Below, one piece after another: positions 43,677 through 52,613 of a DNA stretch of 64,000 bases. The stretch is taken from assembly GCA_015064895.1 (NCBI GenBank), contig SVRI01000007.1, forward strand, positions 1 through 64,000, read 5' to 3'. The notes beneath the pieces were generated by a model. The model saw nothing but the letters and a program-made list of their open reading frames with translations, was not told the origin of the DNA and did not search any database. The position numbers were made by a program, and so were the translations under genes. The DNA comes from Oscillospiraceae bacterium. Its GTDB lineage: Bacteria > Bacillota > Clostridia > Oscillospirales > CAG-382. The first letter of the stretch is position 1; every line of letters begins with the position of its first letter.

Positions 43677-44819
43677 ATGTTTAAGGTACTCAAAAAAGAA
43701 GGATTTGCACGCCGCGGCAGAATGGAAACCGTCCACGGAACAATAGAAACACCCGTATTCATGAACGTCGGCACTTCTGCCGCCATCAAGGGTGCTGTTT
43801 CAACCGACGACTTAAAGGAAATCAAGTGTCAGGTTGAATTATCAAACACATATCACCTGCATATCAGACCCGGTGATGAATTAATCAAGGAAATGGGCGG
43901 TTTACACAAGTTTTTTAACTGGTCGGGGCCGGTCCTTACCGACAGTGGCGGATTTCAGGTGTTTTCCCTTGCAACGCTCAGGAAAATTTCCGAAGAAGGT
44001 GTGCATTTTGCTTCCCACATGGACGGCAAACGAATCTTTATGGGACCTAAGGAAAGTATGAAAATTCAGGCTAACTTAGGCTCTACCATTGCTATGGCAT
44101 TTGACGAATGTATTGCAAACCCTGCCGAGCTTAACTATGCGAGAAACAGTTGTGCAAGAACTACACGCTGGCTTAAAATCTGTATTGACGAAGTTAAAAA
44201 GAACAATCAGATGGAGGATGCAGTAAATCCCAATCAGCTTCTTTTCGGTATCAATCAGGGTTCAACCTTTGAAAAGTTACGAATTGACCACATGAAGTCA
44301 ATTGCCGAATACAGAGACGACCTTGCAGGCTTTGCAATCGGCGGTCTTGCAGTCGGCGAAAGTGCAGAGGAAATGTATCACACAATCGAGGTTGTAGAAC
44401 CTTACATGCCCGAGGACAAACCGAGATACCTTATGGGTGTCGGAACACCCGGCAACATTTTAAATGCAGTAAAACGCGGTGTTGACTTCTTTGACTGCGT
44501 AATGCCAAGCAGAAACGCAAGACACGGAAATCTCTTTACTTCTAAAGGCTTCATGAACTTAAACAACGAAAAGTATGCAAAAGATTCAAGACCTATTGAA
44601 GAAGGCTGTCAGTGTCCTGCATGCAGAAGCTATTCACGCTCTTACATCAGACACCTGTTCAAAGCAAGAGAGCTTCTCGGAATGCGTCTTTGCGTGCTTC
44701 ACAATCTATACTTCTACAACGTGCTTATGGAAAGAATCAGAGAAGCACTTGATGAGGGTAGATTTGAGCAGTTCTATAATGAGAATATTGAGATTCTGGA
44801 ATCGAGATTACAAGATTGA
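43677..44819 (+). CDS. tgt: Queuine tRNA-ribosyltransferase (bacterial Tgt)
   Basis: The 380-residue TIM-barrel enzyme exchanges guanine 34 for preQ1 in tRNAs with GUN anticodons. It shows LSNTYHLHIRPGDELI, the substrate-site DSGGFQVFSLA, IGGLAVGES, the nucleophile region FDCVMPSRNARHG and a zinc site CQCPAC..H. GAAAGG precedes the ATG. No other queuosine gene lies nearby. A bidirectional terminator follows. Confidence 0.95.
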   Translation: MFKVLKKEGFARRGRMETVHGTIETPVFMNVGTSAAIKGAVSTDDLKEIKCQVELSNTYHLHIRPGDELIKEMGGLHKFFNWSGPVLTDSGGFQVFSLATLRKISEEGVHFASHMDGKRIFMGPKESMKIQANLGSTIAMAFDECIANPAELNYARNSCARTTRWLKICIDEVKKNNQMEDAVNPNQLLFGINQGSTFEKLRIDHMKSIAEYRDDLAGFAIGGLAVGESAEEMYHTIEVVEPYMPEDKPRYLMGVGTPGNILNAVKRGVDFFDCVMPSRNARHGNLFTSKGFMNLNNEKYAKDSRPIEEGCQCPACRSYSRSYIRHLFKARELLGMRLCVLHNLYFYNVLMERIREALDEGRFEQFYNENIEILESRLQD

Positions 44820-44826
44820 ATATAAC

Positions 44827-44858
44827 AAAAAGAGGAAGCACAAGGCTTCCTCTTTTAA
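44827..44858. terminator. Bidirectional terminator between tgt and the HD protein gene
   Basis: AAAAGAGGAAGC and GCTTCCTCTTTT form a 12-bp stem with a short ACAAG loop. T-runs occur on both strands. Confidence 0.9.
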
Positions 44859-44859
44859 T

Positions 44860-45519
44860 TTACATAAGCTGCTGCTCATTAATTATCAACTTAAATTCAA
44901 GTCCCAATTTTTCGCAAGCCTTTCTGCAAAGCACCATACGGTTTAGGAAAATCTCAAAGTAATTTACAACCGAGCTTACCTTGGTATCAACTTCAAGCTT
45001 TAATTTAAGAAGTGTTTTTTCGCCATTTATCTTGATAGACGACTTCTTTACAGAGTAGTTTACTCTGTCGTGAATATCAAAGCTCGGAAGGTCGGTATTT
45101 CTTACTCTTGTATATCTTACATCGCTCTTATCGGCAATAATAAGAGCCGCCGCAATGGGATTTACAGGCACACCGTCACCTTCGTCGTGGTTACCGATTG
45201 CGGTAGTAATTGTGGCAACATCCTCAGGCTCAAAACCGAGGTCAGTAAGAATCTTGAATGCCATTATAGCTCCGCTTTGTGAGTGGTCTACCCTGTTTAC
45301 AAGATTTCCTATATCGTGCATATAGCCTGCGATTTTTGCAAGCTCAATGTCATGCTCGGAAAAGCCAAGAGTTTCGAGAATATATGCAGCATCCGTCGCA
45401 ACCTTCGTAACGTGGGCAAAGTTGTGTTCTGTATAGCCAAGAGCTTCAAGTGAGGCATCGGCTTTCTTTATATATGTGTTTATAGTCTCATTCTTTCTTA
45501 TTTCATCAAAAGTAATCAT
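44860..45519 (-). CDS. HD-domain phosphohydrolase-like protein
   Basis: The 219-residue protein has the HD metal-site pattern: histidine in NFAHVTKVA, HD in AGYMHDIGNL, histidine in IGNHDEGDG and a later aspartate in LIIADKSDV. It resembles the PF01966 HD group; nucleotide or phosphoester substrates are possible. Its C-terminal half has a small beta-rich region (KSSIKINGEKTLLKLKLEVD). The start at 45519 has AGGAG upstream. It follows the deacetylase-like gene by 12 nt and is probably co-transcribed with it. Confidence 0.75.
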   Translation of the reverse strand: MITFDEIRKNETINTYIKKADASLEALGYTEHNFAHVTKVATDAAYILETLGFSEHDIELAKIAGYMHDIGNLVNRVDHSQSGAIMAFKILTDLGFEPEDVATITTAIGNHDEGDGVPVNPIAAALIIADKSDVRYTRVRNTDLPSFDIHDRVNYSVKKSSIKINGEKTLLKLKLEVDTKVSSVVNYFEIFLNRMVLCRKACEKLGLEFKLIINEQQLM

Positions 45520-45531
45520 AAACTCTCCTTT

Positions 45532-46614
45532 TTATCTTCTCTCTTCAAGAGCAATTGAGCTGATGGTAACAGGTTTATAGCCATGATTATGACACCAGTC
45601 AACCGTTCTGAATATTCTTTCTTTATAATCAGGCTCATACATGAAGTAATCTTCATAGAAATACTGCTCGTGTATCAAAAGATAGTGGAAGCAATTGTTC
45701 TGACGGCTGCTTATATCTTCCATATAACCGTCAATTTTATCAAGGTCAACCTCATTTATAACAATATCGTCCTTAACAAAAATTATGTCCTCTTTATTAT
45801 CAACCCAGAAATCTCTGTCAAAAACATGCTTTGTCTGTTCCTTGTCGAGATAATACGAAACATACGGGTCGCCGTTTTCGTCAAAAGTAAAATATCCGTC
45901 AATGCACCTGAATCCGAGATTTCTGAAGGCTCTTGTTGCCCAAAGATTTGAGTTTGCCCAATGCTGAGAAGTAATATTGGATGTCACTTCTTTACCGGCA
46001 AAGCGCAAAATTTCTTTTTCGACAAGTCTACCCTCACGCATAACCTGTTCATAGGTAGCATCTTTATAAGGACTGTCGGGATGGTCGGCATTGGCATGGA
46101 ATGTGAACTTTAACCATTCGCCGTTGGCAATAAACTCGTCTTTATATTTATCGGGAAACATGGAAAGATTGAACTTCTTGTCGTCCGTTTCATAGTATAT
46201 GTGCATATGGACATAAGTACCATACTTTTCGTGAAGCTCTTTATAAATTGCAAGAAACGGGTCATCAAAGATTGATTTATACTCATCCTGATGCTCATAT
46301 ATGTTCTGAAAACATCTTATAACGTCGTCTACGCCGAATCTGTAGGTTTTATAGCCGTTCTTGAACCAGTACACATAGATTGTTACAATTTCGTTTGAAT
46401 CGGTATCAACAGCCTCAACAGCGTTTCTGTATGCATCGAGATATACTTCAGCAGTATATACCCCGTCTTTTTCGGAGGCAGAAACGCCGTTTATTGCAAG
46501 ATTTCTTCCGCTTTCACAGGATACGGAAACATTTACAAGTATACCGTCCTCAAAAGCCTTACCGTCTGCATTTGTAAACAAAACATCTCCGTCAATCGGG
46601 AAAATAAACTTCAT
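45532..46614 (-). CDS. Polysaccharide-deacetylase-like protein with N-terminal beta domain
   Basis: The 360-residue protein starts MKFIFPIDGDVLFTNADG. An N-terminal Ig-like part (~1-90) is followed by a larger domain with YVHMHIYYET, FTFHANADHPDSPYKDAT and TSQHWANSNLWATRAFRNLG. The last part ends with HNHGYKPVTISS. The pattern suggests a NodB-like barrel with altered metal ligands, but I do not find the full TFDDG/HxxxH signature. There is no signal peptide. GGAG lies 7 nt before ATG 46614. Treat the function as tentative. Confidence 0.5.
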   Translation of the reverse strand: MKFIFPIDGDVLFTNADGKAFEDGILVNVSVSCESGRNLAINGVSASEKDGVYTAEVYLDAYRNAVEAVDTDSNEIVTIYVYWFKNGYKTYRFGVDDVIRCFQNIYEHQDEYKSIFDDPFLAIYKELHEKYGTYVHMHIYYETDDKKFNLSMFPDKYKDEFIANGEWLKFTFHANADHPDSPYKDATYEQVMREGRLVEKEILRFAGKEVTSNITSQHWANSNLWATRAFRNLGFRCIDGYFTFDENGDPYVSYYLDKEQTKHVFDRDFWVDNKEDIIFVKDDIVINEVDLDKIDGYMEDISSRQNNCFHYLLIHEQYFYEDYFMYEPDYKERIFRTVDWCHNHGYKPVTISSIALEERR

Positions 46615-46720
46615 AACACCGCTCCGTCTCAAATCAAAATAGGCACATTGTCCAAAGAATATTATACCATATTTTCACAATTTTTCAACACATTTTTACA
46701 ATAAAATATTGATAAAAAAC

Positions 46721-46749
46721 TTGACGAAAACACTCTTTTATTATATAAT
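46721..46749 (+). promoter_or_regulatory. Sigma-A type promoter of the dCMP deaminase-rex operon
   Basis: TTGACG (46721-46726), 17 nt, TATAAT (46744-46749). This gives a leader of about 40 nt before the ATG at 46797. Confidence 0.8.
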
Positions 46750-46796
46750 AAATTGTTAAATGTATAATTATGCCCAAAAATAAGGAGGCGCACATT

Positions 46797-47285
46797 ATGG
46801 AACGCATAAGCAAAGAGAATTACTACCTTGATATAGCACAGACGGTTGCCGCAAGAAGCACCTGTTTAAGACGTAAATTCGGTGCAATTATCGTGTCCAA
46901 CGACTCAATTGTTTCTACAGGCTATAACGGTGCACCCAGAGGCAGAAAGAACTGCTCGGACCTCGGCACTTGCATGAGAGAAGAACTGAATATTCCCAGA
47001 GGCGAAAGATACGAAATGTGCAGAAGCATTCATGCAGAACAGAATGCTATCATTGCCGCCGCAGCTCATCAGATGATGGGTTCTACCCTCTACCTTGCAT
47101 GCGTTGATGCACCTACGGGACAGCTTATGGGCGGTACCTGCTGCTGTCAGATGTGTAAGCGTAATGTTATCAATGCGGGCATCGAAAAGGTTGTAGTACG
47201 TGAAACTCCCACAGAGTACACAGTATACAACGTAAAGGACTGGATTGACGACGACGACAGCCTTTCGGGCAAGTTCGGTTATTAA
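46797..47285 (+). CDS. Deoxycytidylate (dCMP) deaminase family protein
   Basis: The 162-residue zinc deaminase has the catalytic SIHAEQNAI (HAE) near residue 81 and the paired cysteines in TCCCQMCKRN. It deaminates dCMP to dUMP for thymidylate synthesis; the ComEB group of Gram-positive bacteria has this form. An extra cysteine-containing segment, NCSDLGTCMREEL, near residue 55 may bind a second zinc. ATG 46797 is chosen because AAGGAGG lies 8 nt upstream; an earlier ATG at 46770 has no binding site. It is first of five co-directional genes ending with rex. Confidence 0.88.
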   Translation: MERISKENYYLDIAQTVAARSTCLRRKFGAIIVSNDSIVSTGYNGAPRGRKNCSDLGTCMREELNIPRGERYEMCRSIHAEQNAIIAAAAHQMMGSTLYLACVDAPTGQLMGGTCCCQMCKRNVINAGIEKVVVRETPTEYTVYNVKDWIDDDDSLSGKFGY

Positions 47286-47286
47286 A

Positions 47287-47733
47287 ATGAAAAAGGTTTT
47301 ATTTGTCTGCACAGGTAACACCTGTCGAAGTCCTATGGCAGAGGCTGTATTTAACCACCTTGCCGACGGAACAGATTTTTGCGCTTTTTCATGCGGAATT
47401 TACGGTGACGGTGTTTCGCCTATAAGTCATAATGCAAAGGCGGTTCTTGCGGAAAAAGGCATTGAATTTACTCACACATCGACTCCTGTTGCGGAAGAAT
47501 TGCTTAAAGACGCAGACTACATTATCGGCATGAGCGGTAATCATTCGAGAAGTCTTATTGCAATGTACCCGAAATATTCAGACAAAATATATGCCTTGCC
47601 CAAGGACATTTCCGACCCGTACGGCGGTGACATGGATGTTTACAAACAGTCGCTTTGTGAAATTGAGGAATGTGTCAAACAGCTTATAAAAACCCTTCTT
47701 GACGAGGATGCTTATGGAAATCAGACAACATAA
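47287..47733 (+). CDS. Low-molecular-weight protein-tyrosine-phosphatase-like protein
   Basis: The 148-residue protein begins KKVLFVCTGNTCRSPMAEA, the P-loop CX5R(S) of LMW phosphatases, and has the catalytic general-acid segment KDISDPYGGD near residue 115. Firmicute homologues (YwlE) dephosphorylate protein arginine or tyrosine. The residue deciding between the two (Thr versus Ile/Ser in the loop) is Thr here (CTGNT), as in the arginine-specific YwlE. It starts one base after the deaminase stop and overlaps rimI by 20 nt. Confidence 0.85.
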   Translation: MKKVLFVCTGNTCRSPMAEAVFNHLADGTDFCAFSCGIYGDGVSPISHNAKAVLAEKGIEFTHTSTPVAEELLKDADYIIGMSGNHSRSLIAMYPKYSDKIYALPKDISDPYGGDMDVYKQSLCEIEECVKQLIKTLLDEDAYGNQTT

Positions 47734-48148
47734 AAAGGAAGATCTTGGGGCAATTGCCGAAATTGAAAAATTAAGCATAAATCCCCCGTGGTCATACAGT
47801 GCCGTGTGCTCTTTTTCAGAGTGTGAAACGAGCAGGATTCTGGTTGCCGAATGTGACGGCATTGTCGCAGGATATATAACATATTCGGTGGTACTTGACG
47901 AAGTACAGATTGCAAATGTTGCTGTCCATCCCGAATACAGACGTAAAGGCATTGCAGAAAAGCTTCTGACTACGCTTTCTGAATCGGCAAAACTAGATAA
48001 TATGTTTATAATAACCCTTGAAGTCAGGCAGTCAAATGAGCCGGCAATAAATCTTTACACCAAGTGCGGATACACCGAGGTCGGAAAACGCAAAAACTAC
48101 TACAAAAATCCCGCCGAGGATGCAATTCTCATGAACCTTACCCTTTAA
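47714..48148 (+). CDS. rimI: Ribosomal-protein-alanine N-acetyltransferase RimI-like
   Basis: The 144-residue GNAT protein has VQIANVAVHPEYRRKGIAEKLL (acetyl-CoA motif A), LEVRQSNEPAINLYTKCGY and RKNYYKNPAEDAILM, the RimI signature. RimI acetylates the S18 N-terminus; in Firmicutes it is often fused or adjacent to tsaD/tsaB, as here. ATG 47714 follows GAGG by 6 nt. It overlaps the phosphatase gene. Confidence 0.9.
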   Translation: MEIRQHKKEDLGAIAEIEKLSINPPWSYSAVCSFSECETSRILVAECDGIVAGYITYSVVLDEVQIANVAVHPEYRRKGIAEKLLTTLSESAKLDNMFIITLEVRQSNEPAINLYTKCGYTEVGKRKNYYKNPAEDAILMNLTL

Positions 48149-48164
48149 TGAAAGGACATTATAA

Positions 48165-49205
48165 ATGCTTATTTTAGGATTCGAGTCCTCCTGTGACGAA
48201 ACGGCGGTAGCAATTGTCCGAGACGGCAGAGAGATACTCGCAAACAAAATATCATCACAAATTGAAATACATGCCCTGTACGGCGGTGTTGTTCCTGAAA
48301 TTGCAAGCAGGGCTCACACCGAGGCAATATCAAGTCTTACGAATGAAGCTCTTGAAGAAGCAGGCTTAAGTCTTTCCGACATTGATGCAATTGCCGTTAC
48401 AAACTGCCCGGGGCTCATCGGTGCACTTCTTGTGGGTGTCAACTTTGCAAAATCCCTTGCGTACAAGCTGGGTATACCGCTTATTCCCGTTCACCACATA
48501 AGAGGACACATTGCGGCAAACTACTGTTACTTTGACGGAAATGACGGCAGAGAATTGTTAGTGCCCCCTTTTACTTCCCTTGTAATGTCGGGCGGACACA
48601 CGTCCCTCATTGGAGTCAACGGATATACAGACTTTGAAATTTTGGGTGCAACAAGAGACGATGCGGCAGGTGAAGCCTTTGACAAGGTGGCAAGGCTGTT
48701 GTCACTGCCATATCCCGGCGGTGCAAAAATGGACAAGCTTGCATACGAGGGTGACAAAAACTATATTACTTTCCCACAGGCTCAGGTAAAGGACAGCCCC
48801 TTTGACTTTTCATTCTCAGGTCTTAAAACTGCAGCTATCAACTACATTCACAAGCTTGAGCAAAACAAAGCCGAGTACAACAAGGCTGACATTGCCGCAA
48901 GCTATACCGATGCTGTAGTCAAGGCAATAACAAAACGGGTAGAGCTTTTATTTGAAGATAACGAAAAGTTCAAAACAAAAAAATTCGTTCTTGCAGGCGG
49001 CGTCAGTGCAAACAGCCATATAAGACGTGCCATAGCAGAGCTTGCCGATAAGTACGGCGTAAAGCTTTATGTACCTCCCCTTTCTCTTTGCGGTGACAAT
49101 GCGGTAATGATAGCTTCCCAGGGCTATTACGAATACACCGTCGGCAATAAAACGGCAGGAACCAATCTTAATGCATATGCCACAATGGGCATTGATGAAG
49201 TATAA
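48165..49205 (+). CDS. tsaD: tRNA N6-threonylcarbamoyladenosine synthase subunit TsaD
   Basis: The 346-residue ASKHA-fold protein transfers the threonylcarbamoyl group to A37 of ANN-reading tRNAs with TsaB and TsaE. Signatures are GFESSCDETAVAIV, the metal-binding HHIRGHIAAN, VMSGGHTSLI and LAGGVSANSHIR. GAAAGG precedes the ATG. tsaB and tsaE are not in this window. Confidence 0.96.
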   Translation: MLILGFESSCDETAVAIVRDGREILANKISSQIEIHALYGGVVPEIASRAHTEAISSLTNEALEEAGLSLSDIDAIAVTNCPGLIGALLVGVNFAKSLAYKLGIPLIPVHHIRGHIAANYCYFDGNDGRELLVPPFTSLVMSGGHTSLIGVNGYTDFEILGATRDDAAGEAFDKVARLLSLPYPGGAKMDKLAYEGDKNYITFPQAQVKDSPFDFSFSGLKTAAINYIHKLEQNKAEYNKADIAASYTDAVVKAITKRVELLFEDNEKFKTKKFVLAGGVSANSHIRRAIAELADKYGVKLYVPPLSLCGDNAVMIASQGYYEYTVGNKTAGTNLNAYATMGIDEV

Positions 49206-49217
49206 ATTTATATAAAG

Positions 49218-49883
49218 GTGAAGAAAATGAACAACAAACAGAACGACAAAAAGATTTCCAATGCGGTTATAAGACGTCTTCCCAGATATTTCAGATATCT
49301 TAGAGAGCTTATCAGAAACGATATCATGAGAATATCCTCCCGAGAGCTGTCTGAAAAGATGAATATTACCGCTTCCCAAATCCGTCAGGACCTCAACTGC
49401 TTCGGCGGTTTCGGTCAGCAGGGCTACGGCTACAATGTAAAGTTCCTCTATTCCGAGATTTCACACATTCTCGGTGTTGAAAACGGCATAACTGCCATTA
49501 TTATCGGTATCGGTAACATGGGCAAGGCTCTTGTCAACAATCCCCTTTTTGAAAAGAGAGGAATAAAAATAATGGGCCTGTTTGACACAGACCCGGATGT
49601 TATAGGTACAACCTACGGTGATTTAACTGTAATGGATGCAAAGGATGCTGCAGGATTCATTGACGAAAACTTTATTGACATTGCAGTTCTCACAATACCA
49701 AAGAGTGCAGCTCAGGACACCTTCAACGAGCTTGCAGAAACAAGCATACTCGGTATCTGGAATTTCTCCAATGCCGAAATCAAATGTCCCGAAAATAAGG
49801 ACATCAAGATTGAAAACGTACATCTCGGCGACTCACTTATGGCTCTTTGCTATGAGGTTGCTCAGACAAAGGAAAGCAATTAA
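49218..49883 (+). CDS. rex: Redox-sensing transcriptional repressor Rex
   Basis: The 221-residue repressor has an N-terminal winged helix (ISSRELSEKMNITASQIRQDL, FGGFGQQGYGYNV) and a Rossmann NAD(H) domain (AIIIGIGNMGKAL). High NADH/NAD+ releases Rex from DNA and derepresses fermentative and hydrogen-related genes. A Rex-like site lies at 32822-32839 in front of the hydE/hydG operon. AAGGTG precedes the ATG. Its stop overlaps the stop of the convergent DUF6062-type gene. Confidence 0.95.
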   Translation: MKKMNNKQNDKKISNAVIRRLPRYFRYLRELIRNDIMRISSRELSEKMNITASQIRQDLNCFGGFGQQGYGYNVKFLYSEISHILGVENGITAIIIGIGNMGKALVNNPLFEKRGIKIMGLFDTDPDVIGTTYGDLTVMDAKDAAGFIDENFIDIAVLTIPKSAAQDTFNELAETSILGIWNFSNAEIKCPENKDIKIENVHLGDSLMALCYEVAQTKESN

Positions 49884-50569
49884 TAATCGCTCTCTAAAAA
49901 TTTGATTGCACGTTCCACGGCATCCTTGGAATTGCCCCAAGGCTCATTTTCGTATCTGTAATCAAACTTTTTACAGAACCATGAAACGTCCTCTTTAAGG
50001 CTTTCCATATATTTTGACTGAACGGCTGAGAGCTGTTCGGCAAAGGATGCAAAGGATTTTTTGTCAAGCTTTACTCTTGCCGTTTCAAGGTATTCTTCGG
50101 CGTGCTCAAGACAGAAATAAGGCTGTTTTGACAGTTTTTCACGAAACTCCGGTTCTCTTGACCACAAAAGAACGGCACAGAACATCATTTTTGAAAACTT
50201 ATCAATAGTTCTTTCACAGACATAACAGCTCTTTTTGATTTCTCTGATGTTTTCGGATGCCTTTTTCGTATGATCCTTGCCGATAAGCGAATTTTTCCAG
50301 ATAACTGTTTTATCCGACACCTCGGCAAGATGACTTTCCAGCATAAGAGCAAGGCTGAGTCTGTTGTTCATGCCGAACATCTTATCATAATGCTTTCTGC
50401 AGAAACCGAGCTTATTTGTCTTGATTCTTATATCGGGTTCCATCATGGAAGCACCCATGATAAGCTCGCGTTCATTATCTTCAAGAGTTCTTCTCATTCT
50501 GCAAAAGGGACAGCCGTCATATTCATCAAATGCTTCATTGACGGGTATGGTATATATCTTTTCTTCCAT
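49880..50569 (-). CDS. DUF6062-type cysteine-rich protein of unknown function
   Basis: The 229-residue soluble protein has a CPFC pair near residue 21, a CYVC pair near residue 117 and isolated cysteine/histidine pairs (GFCRKHYDK, YFCLEHAEEYL). This repeated Cys-x2-Cys plus Cys-x2-His pattern suggests two metal sites or redox pairs. It matches, by memory, the DUF6062 family of Clostridia, whose role is unknown. AAGGAG precedes ATG 50569 by about 8 nt. Its stop overlaps that of rex by 3-4 nt. Confidence 0.72.
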   Translation of the reverse strand: MEEKIYTIPVNEAFDEYDGCPFCRMRRTLEDNERELIMGASMMEPDIRIKTNKLGFCRKHYDKMFGMNNRLSLALMLESHLAEVSDKTVIWKNSLIGKDHTKKASENIREIKKSCYVCERTIDKFSKMMFCAVLLWSREPEFREKLSKQPYFCLEHAEEYLETARVKLDKKSFASFAEQLSAVQSKYMESLKEDVSWFCKKFDYRYENEPWGNSKDAVERAIKFLESDY

Positions 50570-50653
50570 ATTTTTCACTCCTTGTCCCATCTATGCTAAC
50601 ACAATAAATCAATAAAATCAACCACTTGATGTAAATAATATTCAGGAGTAAAA

Positions 50654-51481
50654 ATGACATATTCAATTAAACGTCCTGACAATTTTGATATAGCTCAGAT
50701 TTTTGACTGCGGTCAGTGCTTCAGATTTTCAAAGCATTTAAGCAAAAACGATACCTACTGCGGTGTTGCCTTCGGCAGATATCTTGAGATAACGCAAACA
50801 GATAACGACGTTATTTTTAACTGCGACAAGGACACCTACAACAATCTTTGGCACAGCTTTCTTGACCTTGATAACAACTATTCTTTATACATAGATTCCT
50901 TCTCAAATGACACGGTGCTTTATGAGGCTTCAAAATTCTCAAGCGGTATACGTCTGTTAAAGCAGGATCCCTGGGAAACGCTTTGCTCATTCATCATCAG
51001 TCAGAACAACAACATCCCCAGAATCAAAGGCATTATCGAAAACATGTCAAAAGCATACGGCGAAAGCTTTGAATGTGACGGCAATACATATTATTCTTTC
51101 CCCACTGCAAAGGCTTTATATGATGCAGGAACCGATGCAATTTTCGCACTTAAAACAGGTTTTCGTGCAAAATACATATATGATGCCGCTTCAAAGGTTG
51201 CGGGCGGCGAGCTTGACTTAAACGCAATTTTTGATATGCCCCTTGATGATGCAATGCAGGCTCTTATGACAATCAAGGGAGTCGGTCCCAAGGTTGCTTC
51301 CTGCGTACTTCTTTTCGGATTTTCAAAGTATGATGCCTTTCCCATTGACGTATGGGTTAAAAAGATTCTTAAAAATTATTATTCCGAAGGTATGTCTCCC
51401 CACTTTACGGGAAAACACGCAGGCATTGCACAGCAATATCTTTTCTACTACGAAAGATGCAAAAACAACGTATATCTTTAG
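50654..51481 (+). CDS. 8-oxoguanine DNA glycosylase-like (OGG1-type HhH-GPD)
   Basis: The 275-residue base-excision enzyme has the N-terminal OGG domain (FDCGQCFRF), CSFIISQNNNIPRIKGII and the helix-hairpin-helix GVGPKVASCVLLF with the catalytic lysine, followed by the aspartate in FPIDVWVKKIL. Both Lys and Asp are present, so it should be a bifunctional glycosylase/lyase for 8-oxoguanine. AGGAG lies upstream of the ATG. It is followed 9 nt later by the CpXC gene. Confidence 0.88.
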   Translation: MTYSIKRPDNFDIAQIFDCGQCFRFSKHLSKNDTYCGVAFGRYLEITQTDNDVIFNCDKDTYNNLWHSFLDLDNNYSLYIDSFSNDTVLYEASKFSSGIRLLKQDPWETLCSFIISQNNNIPRIKGIIENMSKAYGESFECDGNTYYSFPTAKALYDAGTDAIFALKTGFRAKYIYDAASKVAGGELDLNAIFDMPLDDAMQALMTIKGVGPKVASCVLLFGFSKYDAFPIDVWVKKILKNYYSEGMSPHFTGKHAGIAQQYLFYYERCKNNVYL

Positions 51482-51490
51482 GAGTTTATT

Positions 51491-52120
51491 ATGGAAACAA
51501 GAACAAAAACAACGGTTGCATACAGATGTCCCCACTGCGGTGCAATACTCACCTTTGACGTAACACGTGAAAGACTTGAAAAGGGCAAAATGAGTATGCC
51601 CTGTATTCAGTGCGGAAAAAGTCATCTTGAAATAATGAAAGAACCCTCAGGTTCCATATCCCTGCTTGTTCCCTGTCTTATGTGTCCCCACGCACATCCA
51701 TACAAGATTTCCCCTGAGATGTTCTTTGAAAAGGAAATATACTGTTTCCCCTGTTCCTTTACGGGCATTGACATCTGTTTTATCGGTGAAAGTGACTATG
51801 TAGACGATGAAATTATCCGTTCGGGCAGAGAAATTGCGGATATGATTGAAGAAACAAACGAGGAAGACTCCAACGCCAAGGATGCAAATGTCATGGTTGC
51901 AGACACGAGCGTAATGAGAGAGGTTCTCTTTGCAATAGGCAATCTTCAGGAAGATAAGAAAATAAAATGCAGCTGCGGAAGCTCTGCTGTCAAGGTTCTT
52001 ATTGACTACGACAAGGCAGTTGTTACTTGCAAGGTATGCGGTAAGAAAAAAGAAATCGCAGCACGCTCGAGATTCGACGCAAATGCAGCGATTGATTTGG
52101 ATGAGATTATTATTCTCTGA
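51491..52120 (+). CDS. CpXC-domain zinc-ribbon protein
   Basis: The 209-residue protein has CPHCGAILTF near residue 15 and CIQCGK near residue 38 (the CpXC zinc ribbon), CLMCPHAHPYK and CFPCSF in the middle, and a C-terminal zinc-ribbon-like CSCG..CKVCGKKKE. The middle is acidic. No catalytic motif is visible; zinc binding and a nucleic-acid or protein interaction are inferred. AGGAG precedes the ATG. It is probably co-transcribed with the glycosylase gene. Confidence 0.78.
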   Translation: METRTKTTVAYRCPHCGAILTFDVTRERLEKGKMSMPCIQCGKSHLEIMKEPSGSISLLVPCLMCPHAHPYKISPEMFFEKEIYCFPCSFTGIDICFIGESDYVDDEIIRSGREIADMIEETNEEDSNAKDANVMVADTSVMREVLFAIGNLQEDKKIKCSCGSSAVKVLIDYDKAVVTCKVCGKKKEIAARSRFDANAAIDLDEIIIL

Positions 52121-52126
52121 TTACTG

Positions 52127-52588
52127 TCAGATAATTGCCGTAATGTAATAAATAATCCCTATAATTACACTGGTAAGTGTCCCGTAAACAATAACGGGAC
52201 CCGAGATTTTAAACATATTGGCTCCGACGCCGAGGATGAGTCCTTCGGCTTTGGAATCTATTGATATTGAGCTTATGGCATTTGCAAAACCGGTTATGGG
52301 TACAAGAGTACCTGCACCCGCGTATTTTGCAATTTTCTGATACAAGCCCAGTCCCGTAAGAATACAAGAAAGTACAATCAGCGAGCATGGAATAAGAATT
52401 TTGACATTCTCCTCATTGACGCCAAACATTTTACCTATATCTCCTATTCCCTGCCCGATAACACATATTGTCCCGCCGATTACAAAGGCAAAAACACAGT
52501 CTTTTAAAAGATTTGATTTCGGTGCAAACTTCTCGGCGTACTTTTTAAAGTTTTTCTTATCTTTTTCATTGTACTTATGCTTATTCAT
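52127..52588 (-). CDS. spoVAC: Stage V sporulation protein AC
   Basis: The 153-residue membrane protein has a charged N-terminus (KKNFKKYAEKFAPKSNLLKD) and four helices. The motifs FVIGGTICVIGQGIGDI, AGAGTLVPITGFANA and LGVGANMFKISGPVIVYGT match SpoVAC and separate it from the shorter SpoVAEB. SpoVAC helps move dipicolinate across the forespore membrane and acts as a channel in germination. GAGGTGA precedes ATG 52588. spoVAD and spoVAEB, usual neighbours, are absent here. Divergent start codons with the MBOAT gene are 25 nt apart. Confidence 0.88.
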   Translation of the reverse strand: MNKHKYNEKDKKNFKKYAEKFAPKSNLLKDCVFAFVIGGTICVIGQGIGDIGKMFGVNEENVKILIPCSLIVLSCILTGLGLYQKIAKYAGAGTLVPITGFANAISSISIDSKAEGLILGVGANMFKISGPVIVYGTLTSVIIGIIYYITAII

Positions 52589-52613
52589 TTTAGTCACCTC
52601 GGAGGAAAGCAAA

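Noticed and set aside
52401-52613. N-terminal extension of the MBOAT protein
   Set aside because: The added codons are antisense to spoVAC and there is no ribosome binding site at 52401. GGAGG supports TTG 52614.
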